DNA from: Gymnothorax reevesii
Taxonomy: Eukaryota; Chordata; Actinopteri; Anguilliformes; Muraenidae
NCBI GenBank assembly: GCA_029721435.1
Contig: CM056577.1
Span: 113,582,219-113,646,218 of the forward strand
DNA: 64,000 nucleotides
Reading direction: 5' to 3'
This document shows positions 51,901-58,939 of this stretch, piece after piece (positions within the stretch are counted from its first letter, which is position 1; each line of letters starts with the position of its first letter). The notes beneath the pieces are model-generated. The model worked only from the letters and a program-made list of their open reading frames with translations, did not search any database and was not told the origin of the DNA. The translations under genes and the position numbers were made by a program.

Positions 51901-54900
51901 AAATGACCTCCAGCAGGCCACAAATGTGCATGTGTCTGCTCAAACAGTCAGAAATCGACTCCATGAGGATGTTATGTGGGCCCGACGTCCACAGGTGGGG
52001 GTTGTGCTTACAGCCCAACACCGTGCAGGACGTTTGACATTTGCCAGAAAACACCAAGATTGGCGAATTCGCCACTGGCGCCCTGTGCTCTTCACAGATG
52101 AACGCAGGTTCACACTGAGCACATGTGACAGACTTGACAGTCTGGAGACCCGTGGAGAACGTTCTGCTGCCTGCAACATCCTCCAGCATGACCAGTTTAG
52201 CAGTGGGTCAGTAATGGTGTGGGGTGGCATTTCTTTGGGGGGCCGCAGAGCCCTCCAAGTGCTCGCCAGAGGTAGCCTGACTGCCATTAGGTACTGAGAT
52301 GAGATCCTCAGACCCCTTGTGAGACCATATGCTGGTGCGGTTGGCCTTGGGTTCCTCCTAATGCAAGACAATGCTCGACCTCATGTGGCTGGAGTGTGTC
52401 AGCAGTTCCTGCAAGACGAAGGCATTGATGCTATGGACTAGCCCGCCCGTTCCCCAGACCTGAATCCAACTGAGCACATCTGGGACATCATGTCTCGCTC
52501 CATCCACAAATGCCACATTGCACCACAGACTGTCCAGGAGTTGACGGATGCTTTAGTCCAGGTCTGGAAGGAGATCCCTCAGGAGACCATTCGCCACCTC
52601 ATCAGGAGCATGCCCAGGCGTTGTAGGGAGGTCATACAGGCACGTGGAGGCCACACACACACTACTGAGCCTCATTTTGACTTGTTTTAAGGACATTACA
52701 TCAAAATTGAATATTCCATTCATTACATTACATCAAAGAATATTTCATTCATTCAGATCTAGGATGTGTTATTTTAGTGTTCCTTTTATTTTTTTGAGCA
52801 GCGTATATAAAAAAAATCACATGGGCTGTGAAAAAAAATTAAAAAACCTTCTGCAAACAAACACCATTTAGTAATGCATCAACGAATCCAAGGAAAGACT
52901 GCTAGCACCATGGAATGCACACAGGTGCACAATGGAGACACTAGTGCAGTTGCTAGACCTGTCAACCTTACAAAGTGATTATTGGTAATAATGAATGTAA
53001 TGCTTCCTGGTGTTCCAGGCCCACAAATATGCTGCAGTTACAAGATAATCAACATTATTTCCTCCATCTGTGAGTGGTCATACTGTTTGACTCATTGGTG
53101 GAGTTGTTTGCAAAATAGCATATGAGATGGGAGTTTTTTGCCGGGTACAGCACAATAATTTGTAGAAATTGTTGTACTGGAAGTAAGTTTGCAATGTTGC
53201 AACCATGTTCCTCATTTTCTTAAACAGTTGCCATAACCTCTGGCAAATGAGTAGCTGAATCAGCACAAAGTAAAAAAAATCTGAACTTGACAAGATTCTG
53301 TACAAAATGCAGAGAATGGCAAGACAATTTCCGTGCTACAGGCTTGAATCACAGAAAAGAAAAAAGAAAAAAAGATTATTGAGCAGATTTGCAAACAATG
53401 CTACAGATCTGCACTGCTTTAAAGTGTTAATTGCCAATATTGCCCTGGTGCCAGCTCAGTCAATGGAAATCGTTTTAAAACCCACGTAATTCACATGCTT
53501 CTTTAGTTTTAACCAAGGTAATTCGAACAGAATTGAAATAAATAAAGCTAAAGAATGCAGAATACAGGACACTGACGTTGGTCTTTGTCCATCACAGCAC
53601 AACATCAGAATAGGTGGTACAGCTGCTAAGCAAGACAGACCCCACTGCGGCATCACAAGAGGAAAAGTTCTGTAATTCGATTTGTATCACAGTTCACAAG
53701 TGTTATTTAAATTTTCTGTAACTCATTGCGCATCAAGTGAAGGTAACTGATTTACAACCCCGATTCCAAAAAGTGTAAATTGTGAATAAAATCAAATTGC
53801 AATGACTTTCAGATCACGAGCCAATATATTATTTACAATAGAACATAGATAGCATTTCAAATGTTGAAACAGACTAATTTTACATTTTTATGCACAAAAT
53901 GAGCTCATTTCAAATTTTCTGGCTGCAACAGGTCTGAAAAAAGTTAGGACACATGCAAAAAAGGGCAGAAAAAGCAATGAATATATAAGAGAATCAGCTG
54001 AGAGAACATTTATAAAGTAATTACATTAACTGGCATCAGGTGTGACATGACTGGCTATAAAAGGGATGTCTTAGAGAGGCTGAGTCTCTCAGAAGTAAAG
54101 ATGGCCAGAGGCTCTCCAACCCGTGAAGGCTTGCGTAAAAAAAATTGTGGAATACCTTAAAAACAATGTTCCACAACGTCAGATTGCAAATGCTTTGAAG
54201 GTCTCATCATCGACAGTGCATAACATCATTAAAAGATTCAGAGAAACTGGAAAAATCTCTGTGCGTAAGGGACCAGACCGAAGACCTTTACTGAATGTCC
54301 CTGATCTTCAGGCCCTCAGACACCACTGCATCACTCACCGGCATGATTCGGTCATTGACATTACTAAATGGGCCCAGGAATACTTCAAGAAACCAGTCTG
54401 TAAACACAGTCCTCCGTGCCATCCACAGATGCCACCTAAAACTCTATCATGCAAAAAGGAATTGCTGAGCATGATCCAAAAGCGCCGCCATGTTCTGTGG
54501 GCCAAGGCTCATGTAAAATGAACTGAAGCAAAGTGGCAAAGTGTCCTGTGGTCAGACGAGTCCAAATCTGACATTCTTGTAAGAAATCATGGGCGTTGTG
54601 TCCTCCAGGCTAGAGAGGAGAAAGACTACCCCTCCCGTTATCAGCGTTCAGTTCAAGAGCCAGCATCTCTGATGGCATGAGGATGCATAGTGCATATGGT
54701 GTGGGACACTTGCATGTTTTAAAAAAACACCACGAATGATGAAAGGTATATAAAGGTTTTAGAGCAACATATGCTCCCCCTGCAGATGACATCTATTCCA
54801 AGGAAAGCATTGTGTATTTCAGCAGGACAATGCAAAACCACATACTGCAGCTATTACAACAGCATGGCTTCGTAGTAGAAGAGTCCTTGTGCTGAACTGG

Positions 54901-55829
54901 CCCGCCTGCAGTCTTGATCTTTCACCAACTGAGAACATTTGGCGCATAATTAAACGAAAAGTCCGTCAAAGGAGACAAAACTCTCCAGCAGCTGGAAGCC
55001 TGTATTAAACAAGAGTGGGATGAAATTCCATTTGCCTAAACTCAAGAAATTTGTTTCCTCAATGCCCAGACGCCTCCACTCTGTGTTAAAAAGAAGAGGG
55101 GATTCCACACCATGGTAAACAGGCCCCAGTCCCAACATTTTTGAGACCTGTAGCAGCCATCAAATTTGAAATGAGCTCATCTTGTGGATAAAATTGTAAA
55201 ATTTCTCAGTTTCAACATTTGCTATGTTATCTCTGTTCTACTGTGAATAAAATACTGGCTGGTGTGATTTGAAAGTCATTGTATTGTGATTTTATTCACT
55301 ATTTACACTTAGTCCAAACTATTTCAGAATTGGGGTTGTATTTTGGTATTCAATTTTTGCCATTTAATTCAGTTTCATGTCCTGAATCGATGCATCTATT
55401 AAGTTCCATGTTTTCTAAGATAATAAATGGAACTAAATTATAAAGTATATGACTTAGCACCCTTGCGCAACGTAGACACAATGGTCAATTGAACTCTGCA
55501 TGAAAAAATAACGCCCTCGGGGTAATTGTGAATTAAAACTTAATAGGCTTAAGAAAAACTATAACGTTAGGCTAATGCTTAGATTTAAATTAGTGCCGAA
55601 TTAACTAGCCTATGTACAACACTCAATGTTTCGGATATATATACGTTAATGGTTTCATTCAGCATACCACTTCCTAAAAAGTTGACGGCGTTCAATGCAC
55701 ATTAAGTAGCTAAAATAAGAAGTTAAATGATTTGAATTGTATTCCATCGCATGTTTGGTCATACATTACCTGAACGTAGGTGTCTTGGTGTTCGTCCACA
55801 TAGTTAAACAGTTCTGGTAGGAATGACAT
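12158..55829 (-). CDS. cndp2: Cytosolic non-specific dipeptidase (carnosine dipeptidase 2), 11 coding exons
   Basis: M20-family metallopeptidase that hydrolyses dipeptides such as Cys-Gly in the cytosol using two divalent metal ions. Exons on minus: 55829-55770, 44830-44687, 44345-44183, 40776-40688, 38735-38535, 38405-38321, 32628-32468, 29928-29764, 26331-26190, 19531-19384, 12224-12158. All junctions are GT-AG with matching phase. The sum is 1425 nt, 474 residues against 475 in human CNDP2. Metal ligands and catalytic residues fall at human numbering: H99 and D101 (YGHLDVQP), D132 (GSTDDKG), E166 and E167 ([10 protein letters not shown]), D195 (CISDNYW), H228 (KDLHSGV) and H445 ([10 protein letters not shown]). 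The lid domain lies between about 208 and 320. I see no stop or frameshift, so the gene looks functional. Residue 440 is Cys where human has Ala. Introns total about 42 kb, the longest (10.9 kb) after exon 1. Confidence 0.96.
12957..13112 (+). mobile_element. Left end of a Tc1/mariner-type repeat
   Basis: Starts with TA then cagtgccgtgaaaaagtatt, the well-known end of a fish TA-flanked DNA transposon family, and runs about 155 bp before the next repeat begins. No matching right end was found nearby, so it is truncated. Confidence 0.65.
13110..13395 (+). repeat. Dispersed repeat, inverted copy at 49045-49338
   Basis: About 285 bp (ggaaaattccggtgtgaaat through aatgaggcactgagaac) that reappears inverted at 49045-49338. 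It is followed by a short hairpin pairing gcacaggtag with acctgtgc at 13396-13462. Both copies lie in cndp2 introns. Confidence 0.85.
13500..15300. other. cndp2 intron 10 sequence, no gene seen
   Basis: AT-rich, with a partial repeat at 14056-14110 whose start (gggtcatactatctcaaatc) resembles the ends of the foldback family at 34313-38165. No coding frame supported. Confidence 0.45.
15336..16076 (-). pseudogene. L1-like LINE reverse transcriptase fragment
   Basis: Two adjacent minus-strand frames hold reverse-transcriptase motifs in order: [14 protein letters not shown] (motif A), [13 protein letters not shown] (motif B), YADDIPLY (catalytic box) and LTYLGVKIQ. Between 15768 and 15695 the frame is broken by stop codons, so this is a dead copy lacking its endonuclease and 3' end. 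It lies in cndp2 intron 10, in the same direction as the gene. Confidence 0.88.
16160..16322. repeat. Near-perfect 160-bp palindrome
   Basis: Arms of about 77 bp (16160-16236 and 16245-16322) pair with few mismatches around an 8-bp loop (accaatgc). Each arm includes tttcggcatcaagccttcat or its complement. It could fold as one long hairpin and looks like a miniature foldback element. Confidence 0.9.
16377..17516. mobile_element. Non-autonomous hAT-type element
   Basis: Ends read CAGGGCTCGAA and, inverted, CAGGCCTCGAA. The 8-bp tgcacaag occurs on both sides (16369-16376, 17515-17522), matching a hAT target duplication, although the right copy overlaps the last two bases. No transposase. Internal tgccgt-rich stretches flank a unique core. 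Confidence 0.7.
17690..18020 (+). repeat. Tandem repeat, about 152-bp unit, three copies
   Basis: The landmark atagggggc recurs at 17701, 17853 and 18006 (spacing 152 and 153), each followed by a related 'actataa' and preceded by gaaaatttcattcaaa. It continues into a region to 18490 with repeated tcaaggtcatta and tatctcaagaac motifs ending in ccgtccgtccg runs. Confidence 0.8.
18500..20240. other. cndp2 introns around exon 10, nothing else recognised
   Basis: Apart from exon 10 (19384-19531) I see no coding support, transposon ends or tandem repeats here. Confidence 0.45.
19384..19531 (-). CDS. cndp2: cndp2 coding exon 10 (metal ligand H445)
   Basis: Reads [20 protein letters not shown] and on to [13 protein letters not shown]; His445 is the last metal ligand. 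Human PVGSADDG reads PMGSCDDG here. Acceptor CGGCAG, donor GTAAAC, ends phase 2. Confidence 0.95.
20248..23006. mobile_element. hAT-type element carrying a tandem array
   Basis: The terminal sequence caggcacggcg pairs with cgccatgcctg, giving hAT-style CAG...CTG ends. The flanking 8-mers atgaatac and ttgaatac match 7 of 8, as an aged target duplication. Inner copies of gggtgggcc near both ends extend the inverted repeats. No transposase frame is present. The interior holds the 146-bp array and a second segment that ends near 22820. Confidence 0.72.
21190..22380. repeat. 146-bp tandem array, 8 copies, dimeric pattern
   Basis: The landmark gattggccaccaggggcc occurs at 21320, 21465, 21612, 21757, 21904, 22049, 22196 and 22341. 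Spacing alternates 145, 147, 145, 147, 145, 147, 145, so the true unit is a 292-bp dimer. Repeated minus-strand frames ([15 protein letters not shown]) are a by-product of the repeat, not a gene. Confidence 0.95.
23330..23605 (-). mobile_element. tRNA-derived SINE
   Basis: On the minus strand the head contains an A-box-like ttgctcaattggtaaag and, 50 bp later, a B-box-like GGTTCTAATCC, matching an RNA polymerase III internal promoter. A body ending near aacctcgc follows. It has diverged from tRNA, so a functional tRNA is unlikely. Confidence 0.5.
23701..23727 (+). repeat. (GATAA)n microsatellite
   Basis: Five and a half copies of the pentamer gataa. Confidence 0.9.
23754..24050 (-). pseudogene. 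LINE reverse transcriptase tail
   Basis: Minus-strand frame with [36 protein letters not shown] and [10 protein letters not shown], the conserved C-terminal tail of non-LTR retrotransposon polymerases of the CR1/L2 kind. Only the last 100 or so residues remain; the upstream part of the frame is unrelated. Confidence 0.82.
24427..24998. mobile_element. Foldback element with about 115-bp inverted arms
   Basis: The left arm (24427-24545, gccaggtcaagcagtaacgg, tagctccaaaactaagtaag) is matched inverted by 24882-24998. Inside, a second pair (ttattttgggtgaaaa at about 24722 and ttttcacccaaaataa at about 24790) makes a smaller hairpin, and gcacactgcagtgtgc at about 24559 is a perfect palindrome. No coding capacity. 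Confidence 0.85.
25195..25225 (+). repeat. (ATT)n microsatellite
   Basis: About nine repeats of att, next to a GGAC-repeat tail at 25332-25350. Confidence 0.9.
25434..26152. repeat. Copy 1 of the 'aggaccaaggg' repeat family
   Basis: Starts aataggaccaagggccctgt and cttaccggcaag, identical in layout to copies at 34662 and 46303. The body consists of diverged units of roughly 140 bp containing gacttcctatatgtct and aaggtcacc. It ends near tcccatagggccc at 26130, the partner of the cccatagggccggtaag ends of the other copies. It abuts cndp2 exon 9. Confidence 0.75.
26190..26331 (-). CDS. cndp2: cndp2 coding exon 9
   Basis: Reads [18 protein letters not shown] and on to [13 protein letters not shown]. 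Acceptor CTGTAAG is weak in pyrimidines; donor GTAGGT, ends phase 1. Confidence 0.94.
26530..26700 (+). repeat. Dispersed fish repeat start
   Basis: Begins agggctgggcgataaattta, a familiar start of dispersed repeats in fish genomes. The other end was not identified. Confidence 0.4.
27313..27650. mobile_element. TTAA-flanked miniature element (338 bp)
   Basis: Flanked by TTAA at 27309-27312 and 27651-27654. Inverted ends read aggtgcaatatgcaagtttg and, complemented, atgtacaatattcaagtttg, about 26 bp in all. TTAA duplication points to piggyBac or Kolobok origin. No coding capacity. Confidence 0.75.
28720..28975 (+). repeat. GGAC-rich dispersed repeat
   Basis: About 250 bp opening with gccatctggcaatggcggat, holding the inverted pair tgtaggttgtgtaa/cctaca, and two (gacgga)n stretches. 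It closes with gccggggggataaaaa. Same style as the short units near 42230, 48540 and 57645. Confidence 0.6.
29764..29928 (-). CDS. cndp2: cndp2 coding exon 8
   Basis: 55 residues, including [18 protein letters not shown] and [20 protein letters not shown], strongly conserved with human. Acceptor TTTTCAG, donor GTAAGG. Confidence 0.96.
30060..32080. other. cndp2: cndp2 intron 7, no gene seen
   Basis: Intron sequence with no supported coding frame; 30070-30230 resembles a dispersed repeat (ccaaatatgaaagaaatcgg). Nothing else could be classed. Confidence 0.45.
32091..32124 (+). repeat. (TG)n microsatellite
   Basis: About 17 tg repeats in cndp2 intron 7. Confidence 0.95.
32468..32628 (-). CDS. 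cndp2: cndp2 coding exon 7
   Basis: Reads [20 protein letters not shown] and on to LLHQSK, part of the lid/dimerisation domain. Acceptor TGTGTACAG, donor GTCAGG (non-consensus at +3), phase 0 at the end. Confidence 0.95.
32795..33328. mobile_element. piggyBac-type miniature element
   Basis: TTAA flanks at 32791-32794 and 33329-33332. Ends read CCCTATAATGCCC and, inverted, CCCTTTAATGCCC, the CCC start being typical of piggyBac. The interior repeats the palindrome tgtatcatatatgataca and variants near 32813, 32885 and 33160. No transposase. Confidence 0.82.
35462..36134 (-). mobile_element. Internally deleted piggyBac element
   Basis: TTAA flanks at 35458-35461 and 36135-36138; ends ccttgtaaaaccc and, inverted, ctctgtaagaccc. 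The sequence outside joins across one TTAA to give the uninterrupted host repeat found in copy 3 (about 47530). It keeps only the transposase C-terminus. Confidence 0.85.
35792..35938 (-). pseudogene. piggyBac transposase cysteine-rich C-terminal domain
   Basis: The frame reads [22 protein letters not shown] and CFWDCHC before a stop, the zinc-binding cysteine-rich tail that piggyBac transposases use to bind their ends. The catalytic DDD domain is absent, removed by internal deletion. Upstream residues of the frame (to 36097) do not look like transposase. Confidence 0.8.
38321..38405 (-). CDS. cndp2: cndp2 coding exon 6 (H228)
   Basis: Reads [20 protein letters not shown] and on to TLM. His228 is the residue contributed across the dimer in this family. 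Acceptor TGTCCACAG, donor GTAAGT, ends phase 1. Confidence 0.95.
38535..38735 (-). CDS. cndp2: cndp2 coding exon 5 (E166, E167, D195)
   Basis: 67 residues from [17 protein letters not shown] to ICYFFIE. Holds general-base Glu166 and metal ligands Glu167 and Asp195. Acceptor TCTAACAG, donor GTGAGT. Confidence 0.96.
38740..40680. other. cndp2: cndp2 intron 4, mostly unclassified
   Basis: Contains a dispersed repeat from about 39449 (cagggccctattttaacgac) to about 39725, a type common in fish, and a G-run at 39730-39750. The remainder is AT-rich without recognised features. Confidence 0.5.
40688..40776 (-). CDS. cndp2: cndp2 coding exon 4 (bridging D132)
   Basis: Reads [15 protein letters not shown] and on to EAYQKIKR. 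Asp132 bridges the two metals. Acceptor TAACAG or TTACAG region, donor GTATAA (weak), ends phase 0. Confidence 0.94.
41357..41683 (-). pseudogene. Tc1-like transposase fragment
   Basis: Reads [20 protein letters not shown], then CKCKLKLG. It jumps directly to [17 protein letters not shown], having lost the block with the first catalytic Asp. The second Asp motif is degraded (FQKNGTKPH for FQQDNAKPH). Inactive. Confidence 0.85.
42229..42490. repeat. GGAC/CCCC-ended short repeat nested in Tc1
   Basis: Bounded by tttgtcccccgcc and ggcgggggacaaaaa, an inverted pair, with a ggatggacggtcg stretch inside. Includes tgaccttgagagtgac. The style matches the GGAC repeats elsewhere in the window. Confidence 0.7.
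43085..43805. mobile_element. Foldback element with about 155-bp arms
   Basis: The left arm (43085-43240: ttgagttaca, gagccctcataac, attttcagagctgaaag) is matched inverted by 43645-43805, with a spacer of about 400 bp. The arms have diverged moderately. No coding capacity. Lies in cndp2 intron 3. Confidence 0.75.
44183..44345 (-). CDS. cndp2: cndp2 coding exon 3 (metal ligand H99, D101)
   Basis: Reads [18 protein letters not shown] and carries YGHLDVQP, which holds metal ligand His99 and catalytic Asp101. Acceptor CGTTTTAG, donor GTAAGA, ends phase 1. Confidence 0.96.
44687..44830 (-). CDS. cndp2: cndp2 coding exon 2
   Basis: 48 residues, [20 protein letters not shown] onward to LVDIGKQK; same length as the human exon. 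Acceptor TTTCTGCAG, donor GTGAGA, phase 0 at both ends. Confidence 0.96.
45238..45880 (+). repeat. Partial relative of the 34313 foldback family
   Basis: Begins ggtcattctatgtcaaatca and ccagattttgagaaattttc, resembling the foldback ends at 34313 and the fragment at 14056. No matching right end found before the AT microsatellite. Confidence 0.45.
45916..45949 (+). repeat. (AT)n microsatellite
   Basis: About 17 at repeats. Confidence 0.95.
46303..48700. mobile_element. Copy 3 of the 'aggaccaaggg' family, 2.4 kb
   Basis: Starts aaaataggaccaaaggtcct and gtagcttaccggc, and ends agcccatagggccggtaagc. The body (to about 47580) repeats gacttcctatatgtct units with aaggtcac. A 169-bp array follows and then a GGAC run at 48560-48590, with a ccccgcaacaacgctgttgc hairpin at 48601. 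It is the longest and most complete copy here. Confidence 0.78.
47880..48540 (+). repeat. 169-bp tandem array, four copies
   Basis: The landmark cacaccttta (variants cgcaccttta and cacatcttta) recurs near 47941, 48111, 48280 and 48449, spacing about 169-170. Units contain tcagaatcggatgattag and acattacagatttcccac. Apparent overlapping frames are repeat artefacts. Confidence 0.9.
49045..49338 (-). repeat. Inverted copy of the 13110-13395 repeat
   Basis: Matches the complement of 13110-13395 along its length, ending caatttcaaaccggagttcc then cctttaa. Divergence suggests an old pair. Confidence 0.85.
49795..50226 (+). pseudogene. L2-like LINE 3' end
   Basis: The frame reads [39 protein letters not shown] and [10 protein letters not shown], then after a shift [20 protein letters not shown] and LKTHLFRLH to a TGA at 50226. 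This is the C-terminus of an L2/RTE-type LINE polymerase. One frameshift near 50095 splits it. A degenerate 3' tail follows. Confidence 0.85.
50265..50525 (+). repeat. Degenerate tandem tail (ttgattttgttgcacc-like)
   Basis: About fifteen imperfect 15-20-bp units (gattttgttgc, ccctttttgttgcac) directly downstream of the LINE stop, likely its 3' tail repeat. Confidence 0.75.
50833..51312 (+). pseudogene. 3' part of a Tc1-like element
   Basis: The frame 50833-51096 reads [32 protein letters not shown] and [10 protein letters not shown]: the C-terminal part of a Tc1 transposase with its last catalytic Glu. The right end follows, with gtatgaataattctggacat and a second gtatgaataatttgggcacg. The 5' half, with both Asp residues, is absent. 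Confidence 0.85.
51346..52803 (+). mobile_element. Tc1-like element, full length but mutated
   Basis: TA flanks (51344-51345, 52804-52805). Ends read cacactgctcaaaaaataaa and, inverted, cgctgctcaaaaaaataaaa. Carries a complete but interrupted plus-strand transposase. Confidence 0.9.
51650..52675 (+). pseudogene. Tc1-like transposase with several stops
   Basis: Reads in one direction through [34 protein letters not shown] (stop at about 51764), [27 protein letters not shown] (first Asp kept), [14 protein letters not shown] (stop), [10 protein letters not shown] (second Asp kept), a stop at about 52441, then [12 protein letters not shown] (Glu kept) to the end. The DD34E triad survives, but three nonsense codons inactivate it. 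Confidence 0.88.
52806..53752. other. cndp2: cndp2 intron 1 segment, nothing recognised
   Basis: No transposon ends, tandem repeats or coding support seen. Confidence 0.45.
53755..55338 (+). mobile_element. Tc1-like element, degenerate
   Basis: TA flanks (53753-53754, 55339-55340); ends caaccccgattccaaaaagt and, inverted, caaccccaattctgaaatag, close to the ends of the copy at 40915-42743. Inner inverted stretches (tgaataaaatcaaattgcaatga) extend the terminal repeats beyond 60 bp. It holds a decayed transposase. Confidence 0.88.
54123..55080 (+). pseudogene. Tc1-like transposase, decayed
   Basis: Opens [20 protein letters not shown] with a recognisable helix-turn-helix, then [20 protein letters not shown] and [13 protein letters not shown] stop at 54519 and shifts follow. 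SVLWSDES and a tgcaaaaccacat block remain, as does an ending similar to LSPTENIW. Not functional. Confidence 0.82.
55770..55829 (-). CDS. cndp2: cndp2 coding exon 1
   Basis: Encodes 20 residues starting [16 protein letters not shown], aligning with the N-terminus of human CNDP2. Ends phase 0 at donor GTAATG. The ATG is preceded by gttgacaag. Confidence 0.93.
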
Positions 55830-55882
55830 CTTGTCAACTTCACCACGTTACCGCTCACAGACAGAAAGCAAGTTTCATGTGT
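55830..55882 (-). other. cndp2: Probable 5' untranslated part of cndp2 exon
   Basis: An acceptor-like stretch ctattggtcttcaacag ends at 55883, giving a 53-nt leader before the ATG. Human CNDP2 also has a non-coding first exon. Two ATTGG motifs nearby (about 55894 and 55985) could instead be inverted CCAAT boxes of a promoter right here. Confidence 0.4.
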
Positions 55883-56344
55883 CTGTTGAAGACCAATAGA
55901 CAGTAGTCGTCGCGTTAAGTTCTTTTTAAGATGAGGTTGAAACCCGCCTCCGCCCCTGCTGAAGTCAGCAAACCTCGTGTCCAATCATGGAGATAAAGGC
56001 AAACCTTGCGGTCCTCAAGCAGATAGCGTCATATCACGAATTAATTTTTAACTGTAGGCATCTAAAACCAAAGGCAAAGTACAGACAAATTAATTGCCCT
56101 CATATGTTAATAAGTGTTGCGTTGAATTTCTCTATTGCATTGTCAGAACATTCTCATCAAGCTCATCAACAGCCCGAAACATCTCAGAATTCCCGAATAA
56201 ATCACGCGTTAACGCAATAGCACTAATGCGAGGGAAATAACTTAAACATGAAAATACTCGACATTCTTAAATGTTAATCTTTTAACGGACGATATGAGTC
56301 AAAGACTTAAATTCAGCAACATAATTTAATTTATGCCAACTCAC

Positions 56345-56507
56345 CGAGTCGCATAGCGGGTACTGGCAGAAAGATGAAGAGAGCAACGCCAGTAGTAATG
56401 GGGGACACGACCAAACCTGGAAGTACATTGTTGCGCTCTAACAGAGATTCTGCTGGCCGAGATATCGCCGCAGGAACAAATAAAATGGACGACGGGCGAA
56501 ACGGCAT
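56345..56507 (-). other. Candidate upstream exon of cndp2, or a small unknown ORF
   Basis: In a CpG-rich patch an ATG at 56507 opens 54 codons, starting MPFRPSSILFVPAAI and ending in a hydrophobic stretch (TTGVALFIFLPVP). It runs straight into a consensus donor GTGAGT at 56344. The opposite strand also has a short ORF (MKRATPVVMGD to a TAG at about 56520). I recognise neither product. The simplest reading is a non-coding first exon of cndp2 spliced to about 55882, with the ORF by chance; a separate small gene is possible. Confidence 0.35.
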
Positions 56508-56659
56508 GGCTACAGAGTAGTCTCAGAGAAACTGAAGCATAGTTTAGCGAGCAAATTTTTGGGGTCTCTGCTGTTGCCGACTATTTTTCACCTCCGGAAG
56601 TCGAATAATTTTTCTATTCGAATACATTTGTTACTGTACATTTCAAACATTATAGACAA

Positions 56660-57330
56660 CCCTGTCTTTCTTCGCCAGTTGAATTAGGCTACCTTTAATG
56701 GGTCAATACAATCCATAGAATGCTGTTTTCCACTTTCCCAAACGTGATCCCAGCTCCTACCTTCAAATTTTGTTTTTGCCTCAACATGACTTTAGTTCAT
56801 TCAAGGGCTCAGATTTTAAGCATTATAGTTCACACAGCCCCTTTATAATAACTTGAAATACCTTTAAAGGCACAATAAAACCCCAAAGCCACTCAAAAGT
56901 GTTTTCAGCTCTTGCCTTCAGACTAGAAGGTTCTTTCCAGCTAAAATGGCTTCAAATCACTCATGATGATTATATTTTACAGATTATAACTCAGTCAGCC
57001 TTTGTTAACCAGTTGAAATGCCTGTAAGGGGGCAATACAGCCCATAAATACAGTTTTCCACTTGCCAAAAGTGATTCCAACTCTTACCTTTGGACTGAAA
57101 GGTTGTAAATGCCTCGAAATGTCCATTTAATTTGTGGGGCAAATATTTGAAACATTATGGCTCATCAAACCCTTTTCACCTGTTGAAATACTGTATAAAG
57201 AGCAATACAGCCCATATAATGCACCTTTTCATTTGACAAAAAGTGATTTAAACTCCTACCTTGGGACTGAAAGGTTGTTTCTGCCTCAAAATGGCTTCGC
57301 TTCATTAATGAGGATTACAGTTTAAAGATA
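56660..57330 (+). repeat. 170-bp tandem repeat, about four units
   Basis: The landmark ctcctacctt or ctcttacctt recurs at 56754, 56911, 57081 and 57253, followed by gactgaaaggttg and then aatggcttc. Spacing about 157, 170 and 172. Upstream of cndp2. Confidence 0.85.
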
Positions 57331-58939
57331 GTTCTTGCTTTATGTTTCTTTTGCTTTTCATGAAACTTCACAAAAATGATAAACACATATTGGTTTTGCA
57401 CATAACGCATTTTCGACGCGCCAAACTAATATTTTACAGAGTTACTGCCCTTGACGTTTAATGTTGATTTATTGTATATCCTTGGGAGGGTGCTTATGTT
57501 CTGAAATCAACACCTTCATTTTTCGGAGAGATTTTCATGAAGCTTTACAAAAATAATAAGCATATATTGTTAATGGGTATATCGCATTTTAGGGCCCGAG
57601 CAATGAATGGTGCAAGGACCCTCTTGTAACTTTAGTGTTTATTATTATCCCCCTTGGCAGCATTACTGCAGGGGGGATATAGTCATCAGTGTGTCCGTCT
57701 GTCCGTCCAGGTGGGCATCAGTCTGTAATCTTATCTTGTCTGGGCCATATCTTCTAAACTATACATTAAATCTTCTCGCAACTTCACAGATATGTTGAGC
57801 ATGATGTCTAGATGTGCCTTTTGATACTTTGGAATTTATGAAATTTTTCGTTTTTGCGGTTTCCATGGAAACTTGTGTGAATTGAAACTTTGCTTGTCTG
57901 GGCCATATCTCACAAACTATACATCCGACCTTCATGAAACTTGACAGATATGTTAAGCATGATTTCTGGATGTACCTTTTGATACTTAGGAATTTCTGGA
58001 ATTTTTTTTTTTGGAAATACCATGTTTTCTTCTTTGGCACACTTCTCCATGTGCGTATCCTAGATCCACTTCAGATGTGGTCAGGAAAGCCTTCAGACCT
58101 TGATGATACTCTGTTGTGAAGATTGTGAGTTTTCATCAAACGACGTTGCCATGGCAGGGATGATTCGCCATGTAACAGGAAGTGGCGTTTTCAGATGCAA
58201 GGGAAGCTTAAAAACTCACAAAATTTGGCACACACATAAAGCCTAACATACCTTTTTCTCTGTTCCAGGCATTGCACATGGGCAGGGCATAATGGCTCCA
58301 TGGTGCCCCCTCGAAATTTTCAACCAAGCAGCCCTCGCAGCCCATTTAACCTATTTGGATGAAATTCGGTAGACACATGGGTTATGACAAGACCTAAAAA
58401 AAAAATCACTTGGTGCCCTGACCTAAACTCAAAAGGAAGTCTACCATTTTGAATTTAAATTGCAACTTTTTTGATTCTTCACCATTTACAGGTGTTGTAC
58501 TTTAACAAACTTCTCCAACAGATATTGTCTGATCAACTTCAAATTTGGCTTGTGACATCTGAAGACTTTGCCGATTTTAATTGCCAAATTTTTTTGGAAC
58601 AATGCATCTGTGGCATTGCAGCGAATTTTGATGTTATGCCAGAAAACAGGAAGTTGGTTTAAAACACGCATACCTCGTAAGATTTGCAGATTTGAAACTT
58701 GCTTGTCTCATCCCAAATACAAATATATGCTGATTTGAGCTCGGGCAAGGCCAAGTGGCCCCATAGCGCCCTATAGCCATGCCCATGTTAAGAAAAAAGT
58801 TCTTAGGGATTCAAGATGGCGGCGTAGCGGAAGGGGAGTGGAAGGCATGCAGCCAGGGAAATTTTTTGAAAGATGGCTGCCCGAATTTCTACATATGGAG
58901 ACCGAGGCTGGCTAAAACTGAGAGAGCACATAGCACATT

